Assembly (NCBI RefSeq): GCF_003014495.1
Contig: NZ_PYGC01000001.1
Coordinates: 683,805-747,804, forward strand
Direction: 5' to 3'
Origin: Prolixibacter denitrificans
GTDB taxonomy: Bacteria; Bacteroidota; Bacteroidia; Bacteroidales; Prolixibacteraceae
DNA length: 64,000 bases
Shown: positions 1-8,709 of the stretch, piece after piece
Position numbering within the stretch: the stretch's first letter is position 1
Layout: every line of letters begins with the position of its first letter
Notes under the pieces: generated by a model
Told to the model about the DNA's origin: nothing
The model's input: the letters and a program-made list of their open reading frames with translations, nothing else
Database searches by the model: none
Position numbers and translations under genes: made by a program

Positions 1-111
1 TACCCGAAGGTTTCTGCTATGCTCGACAAACTGGCTAAGAAAAATGTCATTCACAAAAACAAAGCGGCTAATCTCAAGTCAAGCCTGTCTTTGCACGTGA
101 ACAGCCTGTAA
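1..111 (+). CDS. rpsT: 30S ribosomal protein S20, C-terminal end only
   Basis: The first 36 codons of the window read in frame 1 to a TAA and give a short, Lys/Ala-rich helical tail containing [18 protein letters not shown]. This matches the C-terminal helix of ribosomal protein S20 (IHKNKAARxKSxL), a primary binder of 16S rRNA in the small subunit. The start lies outside the window. A hairpin with a T-run follows within about 25 bases, as expected for a monocistronic ribosomal gene. The identification rests on a short stretch but the motif is distinctive. Confidence 0.85.
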   Translation, partial: YPKVSAMLDKLAKKNVIHKNKAANLKSSLSLHVNSL

Positions 112-133
112 GATATTTCTAATCTATATTTCA

Positions 134-164
134 GCTCATCCTTCAGAAAGGGTGGGCTTTTTTT
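134..164 (+). terminator. Rho-independent terminator of rpsT
   Basis: GCTCATCC and GGGTGGGC form an 8-bp stem with G-T wobbles around an 8-base loop, followed by seven T residues. It sits 23 bases after the rpsT stop codon. Confidence 0.8.
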
Positions 165-231
165 GTTTTGACCAATTTCTCCGTTCCCGGTTTGGATTAC
201 ATTTTGTAAATTAGTTAAAAGCTAAACCTGA

Positions 232-927
232 ATGGAAGAATACCGAAAACTCAGTATCAAGGACTGGGCCGTAGAAGACCGCCCCCGCGAAAAACTCCTC
301 TACCGGGGACTCGCCTCTCTTTCCGACGCCGAACTAATTGCCATCCTAATTGGCTCGGGCAACAGCGAAGAAACTGCTGTCGAATTATCACGCCGAATTT
401 TAGGGACTGTAAAGAATAACCTGAATGCATTGGGCAAGCTTGATGTGGATGCCCTGAAGAAATTCAGAGGAATCGGGGAAGCAAAAGCAATTACTGTAAT
501 CGCCGCATTAGAGCTGGGACGGCGACGTAACCAGTCTGAAGCTCTAAAAGCGAAACAAGTGACCAGCAGTCGTGATGCCGCCGAATTCCTGCAACCCGTG
601 ATGGGCGATTTGTCTCACGAAGAGTTTTGGCTTATTCTCCTCAACCGCCATAACAAGATTATTCACTACGAGCGAATCAGCCAGGGAGGCCTGACCGGAA
701 CCGTTATCGACGTTCGTCTCATTCTGAAAAAAGCGCTCGAAAAACTGGCTACATCCATTATTATCGCTCATAATCATCCATCAGGGAATCTGCTGGCCAG
801 CGAGTCCGATCGTAAAATAACCAAACAAATGAAAGAGGCCGCTAAACTGATGGAAATCCCGCTGCTCGATCACCTCATCATCACTCAAAACGGTTACTAT
901 AGCTTCGCCGATGACGGTGCCATCTGA
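232..927 (+). CDS. radC: RadC family (JAB/MPN domain) protein
   Basis: A 231-residue protein of the usual RadC length. The N-terminal part (about 1-95) carries a helix-hairpin-helix-like stretch (KKFRGIGEAKAITVIAALELG). The C-terminal part is a JAB1/MPN metallo-domain with the ligand motif H180-N-H182-P-S-G and a downstream SDR in ESDRKIT that supplies the Asp ligand. RadC was named for DNA repair but its biochemical role is unsettled; the family is also linked to recombination and competence. The ATG at 232 gives the expected MEEYRKLSIKDWAVEDRPREKL start, typical of the family. It stands alone, with a candidate promoter of the next gene right after it. Confidence 0.93.
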   Translation: MEEYRKLSIKDWAVEDRPREKLLYRGLASLSDAELIAILIGSGNSEETAVELSRRILGTVKNNLNALGKLDVDALKKFRGIGEAKAITVIAALELGRRRNQSEALKAKQVTSSRDAAEFLQPVMGDLSHEEFWLILLNRHNKIIHYERISQGGLTGTVIDVRLILKKALEKLATSIIIAHNHPSGNLLASESDRKITKQMKEAAKLMEIPLLDHLIITQNGYYSFADDGAI

Positions 928-947
928 AAAACATAGTAGTATTTTTT

Positions 948-955
948 TACATTTG
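948..955 (+). promoter_or_regulatory. Candidate -7 box upstream of the deacetylase-like gene
   Basis: TACATTTG matches the Bacteroidota -7 consensus TAnnTTTG. No TTTG lies 17-23 bases upstream, so the promoter is only half supported. If used, transcription would begin near 962, just ahead of the start codons at 971/977. Confidence 0.35.
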
Positions 956-970
956 TGATAAACCCAGCCT

Positions 971-2305
971 TTGACCGTGATAATTATCTATTGCCATAAT
1001 CTGAGTCCTCGTCTGACTTATACAGCCAGATATGTCTTCAATGATCTGCTCCCAACCACATTTCAACTGACCGACGATTTGGATTTGGTCAAAAGCTTTG
1101 ACGGTCCGGTTATCAATTACTCCGACAACAATGAGCTAACGGGTTTGCACATTCTGCCTCACGGTTTGCTTTTTTCAGAAAAACTCGTTGATTTTGTCCC
1201 ACAGATAGATAAATCCGGTGATATTCCATTGCTTTTCCCGGTTTCAAACGGAAGAAAAGATTCGCTCGCATTCGACATATTCTCCGCCATATTTTGGATG
1301 ATTTCCAGGTATGAAGAATACTTCCCGAAAGGAAAAACGGACATCCACGGTCGGTTCAGAGCAGAGGAATCTTTCGCTTTCCAGCAGAATTTTCTCCTAC
1401 TTCCGGTTGTTGACTTGTGGGCACAATTGCTGGCCGATGCAATTGCAGCCGGATGGCCCCAGTGGGAAAAACCGGCACGTCGTTTTCGCTACATCTCAAC
1501 CATCGATGTCGACAACGCGTATGCAATCCTGCACAAAAATATGTTGCGCCGTGTCACTGCCTCGTTTCGTTCGGTAATGAACCCAAGAAGAAACAAGCCC
1601 TTCCCTGTTCGGAAAGAGGTATTGAAAGGACGTACGCCAGATCCATATGACACCTATTCCGAGATGGAAAAGCTCCATGAAACGTACAACGTCGAAGCCG
1701 TTTTTTTCTTCCTGTTAGGTGATTACGGAAAGTTTGATAAAAATCTTTCTTACCGGAATGTCAACTACCGCGCGCTTATTCGCGATACCTCGAAGAAGGT
1801 CCCGGTAGGCATTCATCCGTCGTACAAAGCTTCCGGTTCTCCGAAAAAACTGGAAACCGAAGTCAAAAGGCTCAGTAAAATCATTGGTGAACCTCCGTTC
1901 CGAAGCCGGTTTCATTACCTCCGTCTTAAATTTCCACAATCGTACCAGTGGCTTATCGGCGCCGGAATTAAAGAGGATTATACGCTCACTTACCATTCAC
2001 ATCCCGGATTCAGGGCCGGAACCTGCACACCTTTTCGCTTTTACGATTTATCGACGGAAAGCGAACCCAACCTGAAAATAATTCCTACAACGGTAATGGA
2101 GGTATCGTTGAAACAGTACCAGGAACAAAATCCCGAACAAGCGGCAGAAACAATTCACCGCTTAATGATGGAGGTGAAAAATGTGAATGGTACCTTTGTT
2201 TCATTATTCCACAACGAATCGTTGAGCGATTTGGGCGAATGGAAAGGATGGAAGAAAGTCTTCCAATCGATGTTGAAAAAGGCGGCTGAACTTCGTGATG
2301 AATAA
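971..2305 (+). CDS. Polysaccharide-deacetylase-like protein (hypothetical)
   Basis: A 444-residue protein with no signal peptide. The middle has STIDVDNAY, where D179 and D181 resemble the Asp pair of NodB-type deacetylases, and GIHPSY (H282), which resembles their histidine motif. The layout fits the Bacteroidota group annotated as 'polysaccharide deacetylase family protein' with an extra N-terminal domain. Substrate is unknown; a role in cell-surface glycan modification is an inference. The frame opens with TTG at 971; a GTG at 977 is equally possible because neither has a clear ribosome binding site. The 3' end overlaps the next gene by 8 bases, so the two are probably translationally coupled. 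Codon use looks like the neighbours. Confidence 0.65.
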   Translation: MTVIIIYCHNLSPRLTYTARYVFNDLLPTTFQLTDDLDLVKSFDGPVINYSDNNELTGLHILPHGLLFSEKLVDFVPQIDKSGDIPLLFPVSNGRKDSLAFDIFSAIFWMISRYEEYFPKGKTDIHGRFRAEESFAFQQNFLLLPVVDLWAQLLADAIAAGWPQWEKPARRFRYISTIDVDNAYAILHKNMLRRVTASFRSVMNPRRNKPFPVRKEVLKGRTPDPYDTYSEMEKLHETYNVEAVFFFLLGDYGKFDKNLSYRNVNYRALIRDTSKKVPVGIHPSYKASGSPKKLETEVKRLSKIIGEPPFRSRFHYLRLKFPQSYQWLIGAGIKEDYTLTYHSHPGFRAGTCTPFRFYDLSTESEPNLKIIPTTVMEVSLKQYQEQNPEQAAETIHRLMMEVKNVNGTFVSLFHNESLSDLGEWKGWKKVFQSMLKKAAELRDE

Positions 2306-3230
2306 AAATCAGACAATCGACTATATTTCGTACGACAAGCTGGATGTCAAAAAATGGGACACGTGTATTGACAATGCGGTCAACGGGATCATATATGCAT
2401 ATTCGTGGTACCTCGATATTATGGCAGGCAAATGGGACGCATTGGTGATGGGCGACTACGAGTACGTGATGCCTTTGGTTCCGCGGCGCAAATATGGAAT
2501 ATGGTATCTGTACCAGCCCTATTTTACGCAACAATCCGGTATTTTTTCAGCTAACCTCCTGAATGCCGATGTGGTCGACAAGTTTCTCAAAGCGATTCCA
2601 GCTAAATACAAATTGATCGAAATTTCCCTCAACGCGTTCAATACACACAATCGCCTTCACAATTTTCAATCGGAACGTCTCGTGACGTACCAGCTCGATT
2701 TAATCCAGCCCTACCAACAATTGTGCTCCGCCTATAAAATCAACACCATCCGGAATATCCGGAAAGCACAGAAAAACAACGTTTTTGTAGATGAAAACAT
2801 CGACCCGGGACTTTTTATGCGTTTTACAAAAGAGCATCTGCAGAAAAAAGCGCCGGAGTTGAAAGATGTCGACTTTCTTCGCCTACAAAAACTGGTCAGC
2901 TATTGCGTTCGCTATGGACGAGGACGCATCAGCGCAGTGTACTCCGATCACAACGAACTGTTGGCAACTGCTTTCTTCGTATGGTCGCACCACAAGCCAA
3001 TCATGCTGGTATCGGCCAGTTCGGAAGAAGGGAAAAGGCAAAGCGCCATGTTCTTTATGATTGACCAGTTTATTCAGAAATATTCCGGCAACCCGTATAC
3101 ACTCGATTTCGAGGGCTCAACGATCGAATCGGTGGCTCGCTTTTACGCGGGCTTTGGCTCAACTCCAACTGAATACTCGTTTATTCGCCGGAATAACCTA
3201 CCTCTTTTTTTGAAATGGTTTAAACAGTGA
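2298..3230 (+). CDS. FemAB/GNAT-like acyltransferase
   Basis: A 310-residue protein. The central NTIRNIRKAQKN stretch and the C-terminal GSTIESVARFYAGFGSTPTEY segment resemble the second GNAT-like half of FemAB/BioF2-type acyltransferases, which transfer amino acids or acyl groups to cell-wall or lipid-linked acceptors. I see no signal peptide or membrane segment, so a cytoplasmic enzyme is expected. GTG at 2295 and ATG at 2298 are adjacent; the ATG is preferred. It overlaps the upstream deacetylase-like gene by 8 bases and nearly abuts upp, which suggests one transcript. Pairing of an acyltransferase with a deacetylase-like protein hints at surface-glycan or exopolysaccharide editing, but this is inference. 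Confidence 0.6.
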   Translation: MNKNQTIDYISYDKLDVKKWDTCIDNAVNGIIYAYSWYLDIMAGKWDALVMGDYEYVMPLVPRRKYGIWYLYQPYFTQQSGIFSANLLNADVVDKFLKAIPAKYKLIEISLNAFNTHNRLHNFQSERLVTYQLDLIQPYQQLCSAYKINTIRNIRKAQKNNVFVDENIDPGLFMRFTKEHLQKKAPELKDVDFLRLQKLVSYCVRYGRGRISAVYSDHNELLATAFFVWSHHKPIMLVSASSEEGKRQSAMFFMIDQFIQKYSGNPYTLDFEGSTIESVARFYAGFGSTPTEYSFIRRNNLPLFLKWFKQ

Positions 3231-3280
3231 ATCTGGTTCTTCCGAAAAATCATTTTTTATTATTTTCGCATAAAAATTCC

Positions 3281-3958
3281 ATGATTCACATACTTGGCGA
3301 AAACAATTCCCTCTTCAATCAGTTCATAGCTGAAATCAGGGACGAAGTTGTACAGAAAGATTCACTCCGGTTCCGCCGGAACCTCGAACGTGTAGGAGAG
3401 ATTTTTGCCTACGAAATCAGCAAACAGCTCGAATTTAAAACAGAGGATGTGACGACTCCGCTTGGAGTGGCCAAAGTTCCCACATTAGCTCAACAGCCGG
3501 TTTTGGCAACGATTCTGCGTGCCGGACTTCCGCTCCATCAGGGATTGCTCAACTATTTCGACCAGGGCGAAAACTGTTTCATTTCAGCTTATCGTAAATA
3601 CGACGAAGGCGGCGAATTCCACATCGAATTTGAATATATTTCATCTCCATCCGTCGAAGACAAAATCGTCATCCTTTCTGACCCGATGCTGGCAACCGGT
3701 GCTTCGATGGAAATTGGTTACCGGGCTTTGCTTGAAAAAGGTACTCCTAAACACGTGCACATGGTTTCAGTAATTGCCAGCCAGGAAGGCGTTGATTACC
3801 TAAAGAAACACATGCCGCAAAATAATTATACACTTTGGATTGGAGCGATCGACCAGGAAATGACACCTAAATCATATATCGTACCCGGATTAGGTGATGC
3901 AGGTGATTTGGCCTACGGAGTGAAAATGGATTCGAAGAAAAAAACACATAACCGGTAA
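3281..3958 (+). CDS. upp: Uracil phosphoribosyltransferase
   Basis: Converts uracil and PRPP to UMP in pyrimidine salvage. The 225-residue product has the family's PRPP-binding loop D134-PMLATGAS and the C-terminal uracil-binding segment YIVPGLGDAGDLAYG. An in-frame GTG at 3227 would add 18 residues unlike the family and would overlap the previous gene; ATG at 3281 gives a normal N-terminus (MIHILGENNSLFNQF) and is chosen. The basic tail after GVKM is typical of Bacteroidota versions. A strong hairpin terminator follows about 30 bases after the stop. Confidence 0.93.
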   Translation: MIHILGENNSLFNQFIAEIRDEVVQKDSLRFRRNLERVGEIFAYEISKQLEFKTEDVTTPLGVAKVPTLAQQPVLATILRAGLPLHQGLLNYFDQGENCFISAYRKYDEGGEFHIEFEYISSPSVEDKIVILSDPMLATGASMEIGYRALLEKGTPKHVHMVSVIASQEGVDYLKKHMPQNNYTLWIGAIDQEMTPKSYIVPGLGDAGDLAYGVKMDSKKKTHNR

Positions 3959-3987
3959 TTATTTTTACACCGGTAAAATTTTATAAT

Positions 3988-4032
3988 GCCGTTGTGCAAG
4001 AGTAACTAACGCTCCTGCTCAGCGGCTTTTTT
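3988..4032 (+). terminator. Terminator between upp and folK
   Basis: GCCGTTGTGCAAGAG pairs with CTCCTGCTCAGCGGC over about 15 positions with wobbles and a mismatch; six Ts follow at 4027-4032. The opposite flank is A/T-rich, so the hairpin may also serve the converging folK gene, whose stop is at 4038. Confidence 0.8.
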
Positions 4033-4037
4033 GTGCA

Positions 4038-4526
4038 CTACAGTTTTTCAACCGAAGAAGTATCGTCACATTCCGCAAGCATCCAGCTTATGGTTTTCCT
4101 GGTAACCGGATGAACCCGGTCCGGATAAAGTTCACTCAATGGTTCCAGAACAAAACGCCGCTCTCCCATCCGGGGATGCGGAACAACCAGGTCTGGTATA
4201 TTGATGATCTGTTCTTCCACGAAGAGAATGTCCAAGTCAAGTGTCCGGGCGGCATAACCTTCCCCTATGCGTTCGCGACCGAAAAATGCTTCTACCGAAA
4301 GAAGGGTTTCTAACAATTCGTGCGGAAGCAGTTTTGTTTTCAGGGTGACAACCTGATTCAAAAACGGATCGGAATCAAAGCCCCAGGCCTCGGTCCTGTA
4401 GAGCGAAGACTCCCGCATAATAGCCCCAGCCTTCTCGATGAGTTGTTCTTTCGCTTTGCTGAATATTTCCAGCGTGTTCCCCACGTTACCTCCGAGTAAA
4501 ATATCAACCTGAAGCATTCCTTTCAT
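4038..4526 (-). CDS. folK: 2-amino-4-hydroxy-6-hydroxymethyldihydropteridine diphosphokinase
   Basis: HPPK transfers pyrophosphate from ATP to the pterin in folate synthesis. The 162-residue length is normal. Seen motifs: an N-terminal LLGGNVG (family usually LGSNxG), FLNQVV, and the signature ARTLDLDILF followed by VVPHPRMGERRFVLEPL, which includes the conserved basic and acidic ATP/Mg-binding residues. It is transcribed toward upp and shares the intergenic hairpin. No other folate gene is adjacent, so it appears to be a stand-alone copy. Confidence 0.93.
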   Translation of the reverse strand: MKGMLQVDILLGGNVGNTLEIFSKAKEQLIEKAGAIMRESSLYRTEAWGFDSDPFLNQVVTLKTKLLPHELLETLLSVEAFFGRERIGEGYAARTLDLDILFVEEQIINIPDLVVPHPRMGERRFVLEPLSELYPDRVHPVTRKTISWMLAECDDTSSVEKL

Positions 4527-4689
4527 TTTTTCTGTAATAAAAAGCTGTACAATAATACCTATTTTAAGACGATTAATTTTAATTTCAGTTTTCGGTTACA
4601 ACATATTCGGGAATGCTGGCAACCAACATTTCACCGTTGCCGAAAACATATCTTTTTTAAGCAATTACAGTACACCTAAATTCAGTAAT

Positions 4690-6474
4690 ATGAATAGTTT
4701 TTGGAAAGTTTTTTTGGCCACTTTACTGGCCATGTTCATTGGAGTTATCCTCTTCTTTTTCATTTCCATCGGCTTTCTGTCATCGCTGGCTTCATTTGCC
4801 GAGCCCACGGTGCAGGTTGCCAATAACTCAGTATTGACCCTCAAGTTGGATAACCGCATTGTTGACCGGAAATCGAATAATCCGTTTGAGGATATGGACA
4901 TTCCGGTACCTGGTATCAGCTCAACTCCGACCACCGGGCTCAATCAGATTTTGCGATCGATTAAAAAAGCGAAAACAGATGACCACATCAAAGGTATCTA
5001 CCTGAATCTTTCGGACATTGGTGCCGGTTATGCCACCGTGGAAGAAATCCGCGATGCTCTCAAGGATTTTAAAACATCTGACAAATTTATTTACGCTTAC
5101 TCTGACAACATTTCGCAAAAAGCGTATTATCTGGCGACGGTAGCCGATAGCGTTATCATGAATCCCCGCGGCATGTTCGATTTCAGGGGACTGAGCGCAC
5201 AACGGACTTTTTACAAAAAAGCCATGGACAAGTTCGGCATCGATATGCAAATCATTCGCGGCCGGAATAACAAGTTCAAATCGGCGGTTGAACCGTTCAT
5301 GTACGAAAAAATGAGTGAAGCGAACCGGGAACAAACGAAAGTTTACCTCAATAGCATCTGGGATCATCTCCTCCAGGGAATCTCCGAAACGAGAAATATT
5401 CCGGTTGATTCACTTCAGGCTTATGCCAACGAAGTTCAAACCTTCCGCATGCCTCAAAAAGCGTTGAGTGAAGGATTCTTCGATAACCTAAAATACAAAG
5501 ACCAGGTATTAAACGATTTGCGCGAACTGACCGGCGTTGGAAAAGACAAAGACATTCCAAGCATCGGTCCGGGTAAATACGACAAGGTACCGGAGAAGCT
5601 CGATGGCAAAGGTTTGGCGAAAAACAAAATCGCCGTTATTTACGCACAGGGTGAAATTGACCCGGGAAGTGACGGCTCTTATTACATCGATTCGAAGAAA
5701 ATTTCGCAAACCATCCGCCAGGCAAGACGCGATTCAACCATCAAGGCAGTTGTCTTCCGTGTGAACTCACCCGGAGGAAGTGCCTATGGTTCGGAAGTTA
5801 TCTGGCGCGAAGTAGAATTGACACAAAAAGTGAAACCGGTCGTTGTTTCCATGGGTGATTTGGCAGCTTCGGGCGGTTACTACATCTCATGTGCAGCCGG
5901 TACTATTTTGGCCGAGCCAACCACCATTACCGGTTCGATCGGTATTTTCGGAATGATTCCGAACTTCCACGATCTTTTGTCCAACAAAATCGGTATCACC
6001 TTTGACGAGGTAAATACCAATACCCACTCTGATATGCCGACTGTCAGCAGGGCAATGACTCCTTTCGAACATGACCTCATGCAGAACTATGTAGAAAAGG
6101 GTTACGAACTATTCCTGAAAAGAGTGGCTACCGGACGTGACACAACCAGCACATATATCGATGGTATTGGCCAGGGACGCGTTTGGACAGGTGAGAATGG
6201 AAAACAAATCGGTTTGGTCGACAAATTCGGTGGATTGAACGATGCGATTAAGCTGGCAGCCAACCAGGCTGGCGTCGAAAATTACCGCATCAAGGAATTG
6301 CCGAAAGAAAAAGACCCGTTCGAGGAAATCCTGAAAAGCTTCTCGACAGCCGCAAAAGTGAAAATGGCTGAATATGTGTTGGGTGACTCGTATCAAACCT
6401 GGGAAAACATCAACCGTGTTTCGCACATGAATGGTTTGTACACAATGTTGCCATACACACTTGAAATCCGATAA
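4690..6474 (+). CDS. sppA: Signal peptide peptidase SppA, 67K type
   Basis: A membrane-bound serine protease that degrades cleaved signal peptides. The 594-residue protein has an N-terminal membrane anchor (about residues 5-35) and the duplicated fold of long SppA. The first half carries the general-base lysine K197 in NKFKSAVEPF; the second half carries the nucleophile S394 in DLAASGGYY, preceded by VNSPGGSA. These align with the Lys/Ser dyad (K209/S409) of the E. coli enzyme. Length agrees with the long form found in Gram-negatives. It is flanked by its own terminator and appears monocistronic. Confidence 0.95.
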   Translation: MNSFWKVFLATLLAMFIGVILFFFISIGFLSSLASFAEPTVQVANNSVLTLKLDNRIVDRKSNNPFEDMDIPVPGISSTPTTGLNQILRSIKKAKTDDHIKGIYLNLSDIGAGYATVEEIRDALKDFKTSDKFIYAYSDNISQKAYYLATVADSVIMNPRGMFDFRGLSAQRTFYKKAMDKFGIDMQIIRGRNNKFKSAVEPFMYEKMSEANREQTKVYLNSIWDHLLQGISETRNIPVDSLQAYANEVQTFRMPQKALSEGFFDNLKYKDQVLNDLRELTGVGKDKDIPSIGPGKYDKVPEKLDGKGLAKNKIAVIYAQGEIDPGSDGSYYIDSKKISQTIRQARRDSTIKAVVFRVNSPGGSAYGSEVIWREVELTQKVKPVVVSMGDLAASGGYYISCAAGTILAEPTTITGSIGIFGMIPNFHDLLSNKIGITFDEVNTNTHSDMPTVSRAMTPFEHDLMQNYVEKGYELFLKRVATGRDTTSTYIDGIGQGRVWTGENGKQIGLVDKFGGLNDAIKLAANQAGVENYRIKELPKEKDPFEEILKSFSTAAKVKMAEYVLGDSYQTWENINRVSHMNGLYTMLPYTLEIR

Positions 6475-6501
6475 AATTCAATTAATTTTGCCATATAAAA
6501 G

Positions 6502-6529
6502 GGAGAACACAGGTTGTTCTCCTTTTTTT
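6502..6529 (+). terminator. Terminator of sppA
   Basis: GGAGAACA and TGTTCTCC form a perfect 8-bp stem with a 5-base loop, followed by seven Ts. Confidence 0.88.
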
Positions 6530-6617
6530 CTGTCTTGATAAAGTAGTAACTTAGTCTTCTTCGCGAAACAACGAAAAGCGATAAGATTTCACTGTTGCTT
6601 CGGATACAAAAACGATT

Positions 6618-7712
6618 GTGAAAAAACTGATATTCATACCTCTTTCGTGGTTGTATGGCCTTGTTGTCGCCATTCGGAACCGACTCTTCGAAATGGAGAT
6701 TCTCCATTCGAAGGAGTTTTCCATTCCCACGATCTCGGTCGGCAATATTGCAGTTGGCGGAACCGGCAAAACCCCACACACCGAATACCTGGTCCGGTTA
6801 CTTCATCAGGAATTCAAAGTGGCCACCCTTAGCCGGGGATACAAACGAAAAACCAAAGGATTTCACATTGCCCGAGTCGATTCAACGGTGAATGAAGTGG
6901 GTGATGAGCCTTTGCAAATCAAACAGAAATTTCCGGAGATAACCGTTGCCGTCGATGAAAAAAGAGTGCACGGCGTAGAAGAGTTACTTAAATCAGAAAA
7001 GCATCACCGTCCTGAGATTATCCTGCTCGACGATGCATTTCAACACCGCTACATCAATCCGGGTGTAAATATTCTGCTGACCGAATACAGTCGTTTGGTT
7101 ACTAAGGATCATCTGTTGCCTTACGGCAGACTTCGTGAAAAAGCCTCGAACCGCATTCGGGCGAATATGATTATCGTAACCAAATGCCCGGGCGAACTCA
7201 AACCGATCGACGAGCGTATTATTACGAAAGAGCTGGATATAAAGCCATTTCAGTATCTCTATTTCACAACGCTGGAATATGGTGCACCAGTCCCGGTTTT
7301 TCCCGGTAAGGTAAGAGAAGCTTATTCTCACATCGATTCGGCTGTTTTATTGGTTACGGGTATTGCCAACCCCGAACCTTTGAAGGAATATTTGCGGCAT
7401 CGGACGGTCGAAATCCACGAGATTGCTTTTAGCGACCACCGCAATTTTACCCCAAAAGACATGGAACGAGTGGAAGAACGTTTCATTGAGATTCAGTCAC
7501 CTCAAAAGATCATCATTACAACAGAGAAGGATATGATTCGGATAAAAGGCCTGAACCATGTCCCTGATATTGTCAAAGAGAGTTTACATTATATTCCACT
7601 GGAAATTAAATTCCTGAATGACGGCAAAAAGAATTTTGACCGAAAAATACTGAACTATGTTAGAGAAAATAAAAGCAACTTCGACCTATATTCAAGAGCA
7701 AACCGGGTATGA
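6618..7712 (+). CDS. lpxK: Tetraacyldisaccharide 4'-kinase
   Basis: LpxK phosphorylates the 4' position of the lipid A precursor at the inner membrane, so the organism makes lipopolysaccharide. The 364-residue product has an N-terminal hydrophobic segment, the P-loop VGGTGKTP with K51, then LLDDAFQH, a conserved LpxK motif containing the acidic residues next to the active site. Translation appears to begin at GTG 6618 (MKKLIFIPLSWLYG). Its last 56 bases overlap the following phosphorylase gene in another frame, which is a long overlap and implies coupled expression of two functionally unrelated enzymes. Confidence 0.94.
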   Translation: MKKLIFIPLSWLYGLVVAIRNRLFEMEILHSKEFSIPTISVGNIAVGGTGKTPHTEYLVRLLHQEFKVATLSRGYKRKTKGFHIARVDSTVNEVGDEPLQIKQKFPEITVAVDEKRVHGVEELLKSEKHHRPEIILLDDAFQHRYINPGVNILLTEYSRLVTKDHLLPYGRLREKASNRIRANMIIVTKCPGELKPIDERIITKELDIKPFQYLYFTTLEYGAPVPVFPGKVREAYSHIDSAVLLVTGIANPEPLKEYLRHRTVEIHEIAFSDHRNFTPKDMERVEERFIEIQSPQKIIITTEKDMIRIKGLNHVPDIVKESLHYIPLEIKFLNDGKKNFDRKILNYVRENKSNFDLYSRANRV

Positions 7713-8469
7713 GGCTGAAGTAGGAATCATCCTGGGCACAGGATTGGGCGGTTTGGCGAAGGAAATCGACATTGAGCATTCACTGAATTATTCCGACATC
7801 CCGAACTTTCCGGTCTCGACTGTTGAAGGACATGCCGGAAGACTGATATTCGGACACCTTGGCGGGAAGAAGATCATCGCCATGCAGGGACGTTTTCATT
7901 TTTACGAAGGGTACTCGTTGCAAGATGTTACTTTCCCGGTCCGTGTGCTACGGATGCTGGGTGTGCGTAAACTCATCGTTTCCAACGCCAGCGGTGGATT
8001 GAATCCCGAATACAAAGTGGGCGACATCATGATGCTCACCGACCACATCAATATGTTTCCGGGCAACCCGCTGATTGGCCCCAACATGGAAGAACTGGGA
8101 CCGCGCTTCCCCGATATGAGCGAAGCCTATAACCTACACCTCCGCAACCTGGCGCGGAAAATTGCTCTGAAGAATGACATCAGCCTTGAAGAAGGTGTGT
8201 ACGTTGGCGTAGCAGGTCCGACTTTCGAAACACCGGCTGAATACAAGATGTTCCGTGTACTGGGAGGTGATGCAGTCGGTATGTCGACCGTACCCGAAGT
8301 AATTGTGGCCCGTCATATGGACATCGACGTTTTCGGTATTTCCATTGTGACCGATAGCGGTGTGCCCGGCGAAATCGTCGAGATATCGCACGAAGAGGTT
8401 CAGGAAGTGGCAATGAAAGCCGAGCCGAAGCTTTCACTCATCATCCGCGAACTGATACGACAGATGTAA
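7657..8469 (+). CDS. Purine nucleoside phosphorylase (trimeric, PNP-I type)
   Basis: Cleaves purine (deoxy)nucleosides with phosphate to the free base and (deoxy)ribose 1-phosphate in salvage. The 270-residue protein has the N-terminal VGIILGTGLGGLA phosphate-binding region, VEGHAGRLIFG, the MQGRFHFYEGY motif, SNASGGLNP, and GVAGPTFETPAE near the purine pocket, then MSTVPEVIVARH. This matches the trimeric 5'-methylthioadenosine/PNP class, not the hexameric DeoD class. The start ATG lies 56 bases inside lpxK; the N-terminal residues MLEKIKATSTYIQEQTG agree with homologues, so the overlap is real. Confidence 0.93.
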   Translation: MLEKIKATSTYIQEQTGYEAEVGIILGTGLGGLAKEIDIEHSLNYSDIPNFPVSTVEGHAGRLIFGHLGGKKIIAMQGRFHFYEGYSLQDVTFPVRVLRMLGVRKLIVSNASGGLNPEYKVGDIMMLTDHINMFPGNPLIGPNMEELGPRFPDMSEAYNLHLRNLARKIALKNDISLEEGVYVGVAGPTFETPAEYKMFRVLGGDAVGMSTVPEVIVARHMDIDVFGISIVTDSGVPGEIVEISHEEVQEVAMKAEPKLSLIIRELIRQM

Positions 8470-8524
8470 ATATCCTTCCGGGAAACCGGAACGGAGAAAA
8501 TTATACAAACAACCGCACCAACTT

Positions 8525-8556
8525 ATCCGGAGGTAAGCACCTTCGGATATTTTTTT
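8525..8556 (+). terminator. Terminator of the purine nucleoside phosphorylase gene
   Basis: ATCCGGAGGT and ACCTTCGGAT form a 10-bp stem (one G-T wobble) around AAGC, followed by A and seven Ts. Confidence 0.88.
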
Positions 8557-8570
8557 GCTTGCCTTTTGTT

Positions 8571-8656
8571 ATTCTAATACTGATTAAAATAAATTTTAAT
8601 CATGGTTAAATTATTTTTTAATCTTGATTAAAACTAAAAATAACCATGATTAGAAT
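8571..8656. repeat. AT-rich cluster of nested palindromes between convergent genes
   Basis: TGATTAAAAT (8581-8590) pairs perfectly with ATTTTAATCA (8593-8602); TAATCATGGTTA (8598-8609) pairs perfectly with TAACCATGATTA (8641-8652); TTTTAATC (8616-8623) pairs with GATTAAAA (8626-8633); ATTCTAAT (8571-8578) pairs with ATTAGAAT (8649-8656). The octamer TTTTAATC/GATTAAAA or a one-base variant recurs six times in 86 bases. The cluster follows a terminator and precedes the 3' end of a gene on the other strand, so it is not an obvious promoter. Function unknown. Confidence 0.8.
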
Positions 8657-8709
8657 TAGAAAAGGTAAGTACATCTAATATAAGATGTGCAGATGTTTTC
8701 GGCAGAACA

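Noticed and set aside
3227-3280. GTG start for upp overlapping the previous stop
   Set aside because: The 18 added residues are not conserved in the family; ATG 3281 is the standard N-terminus.
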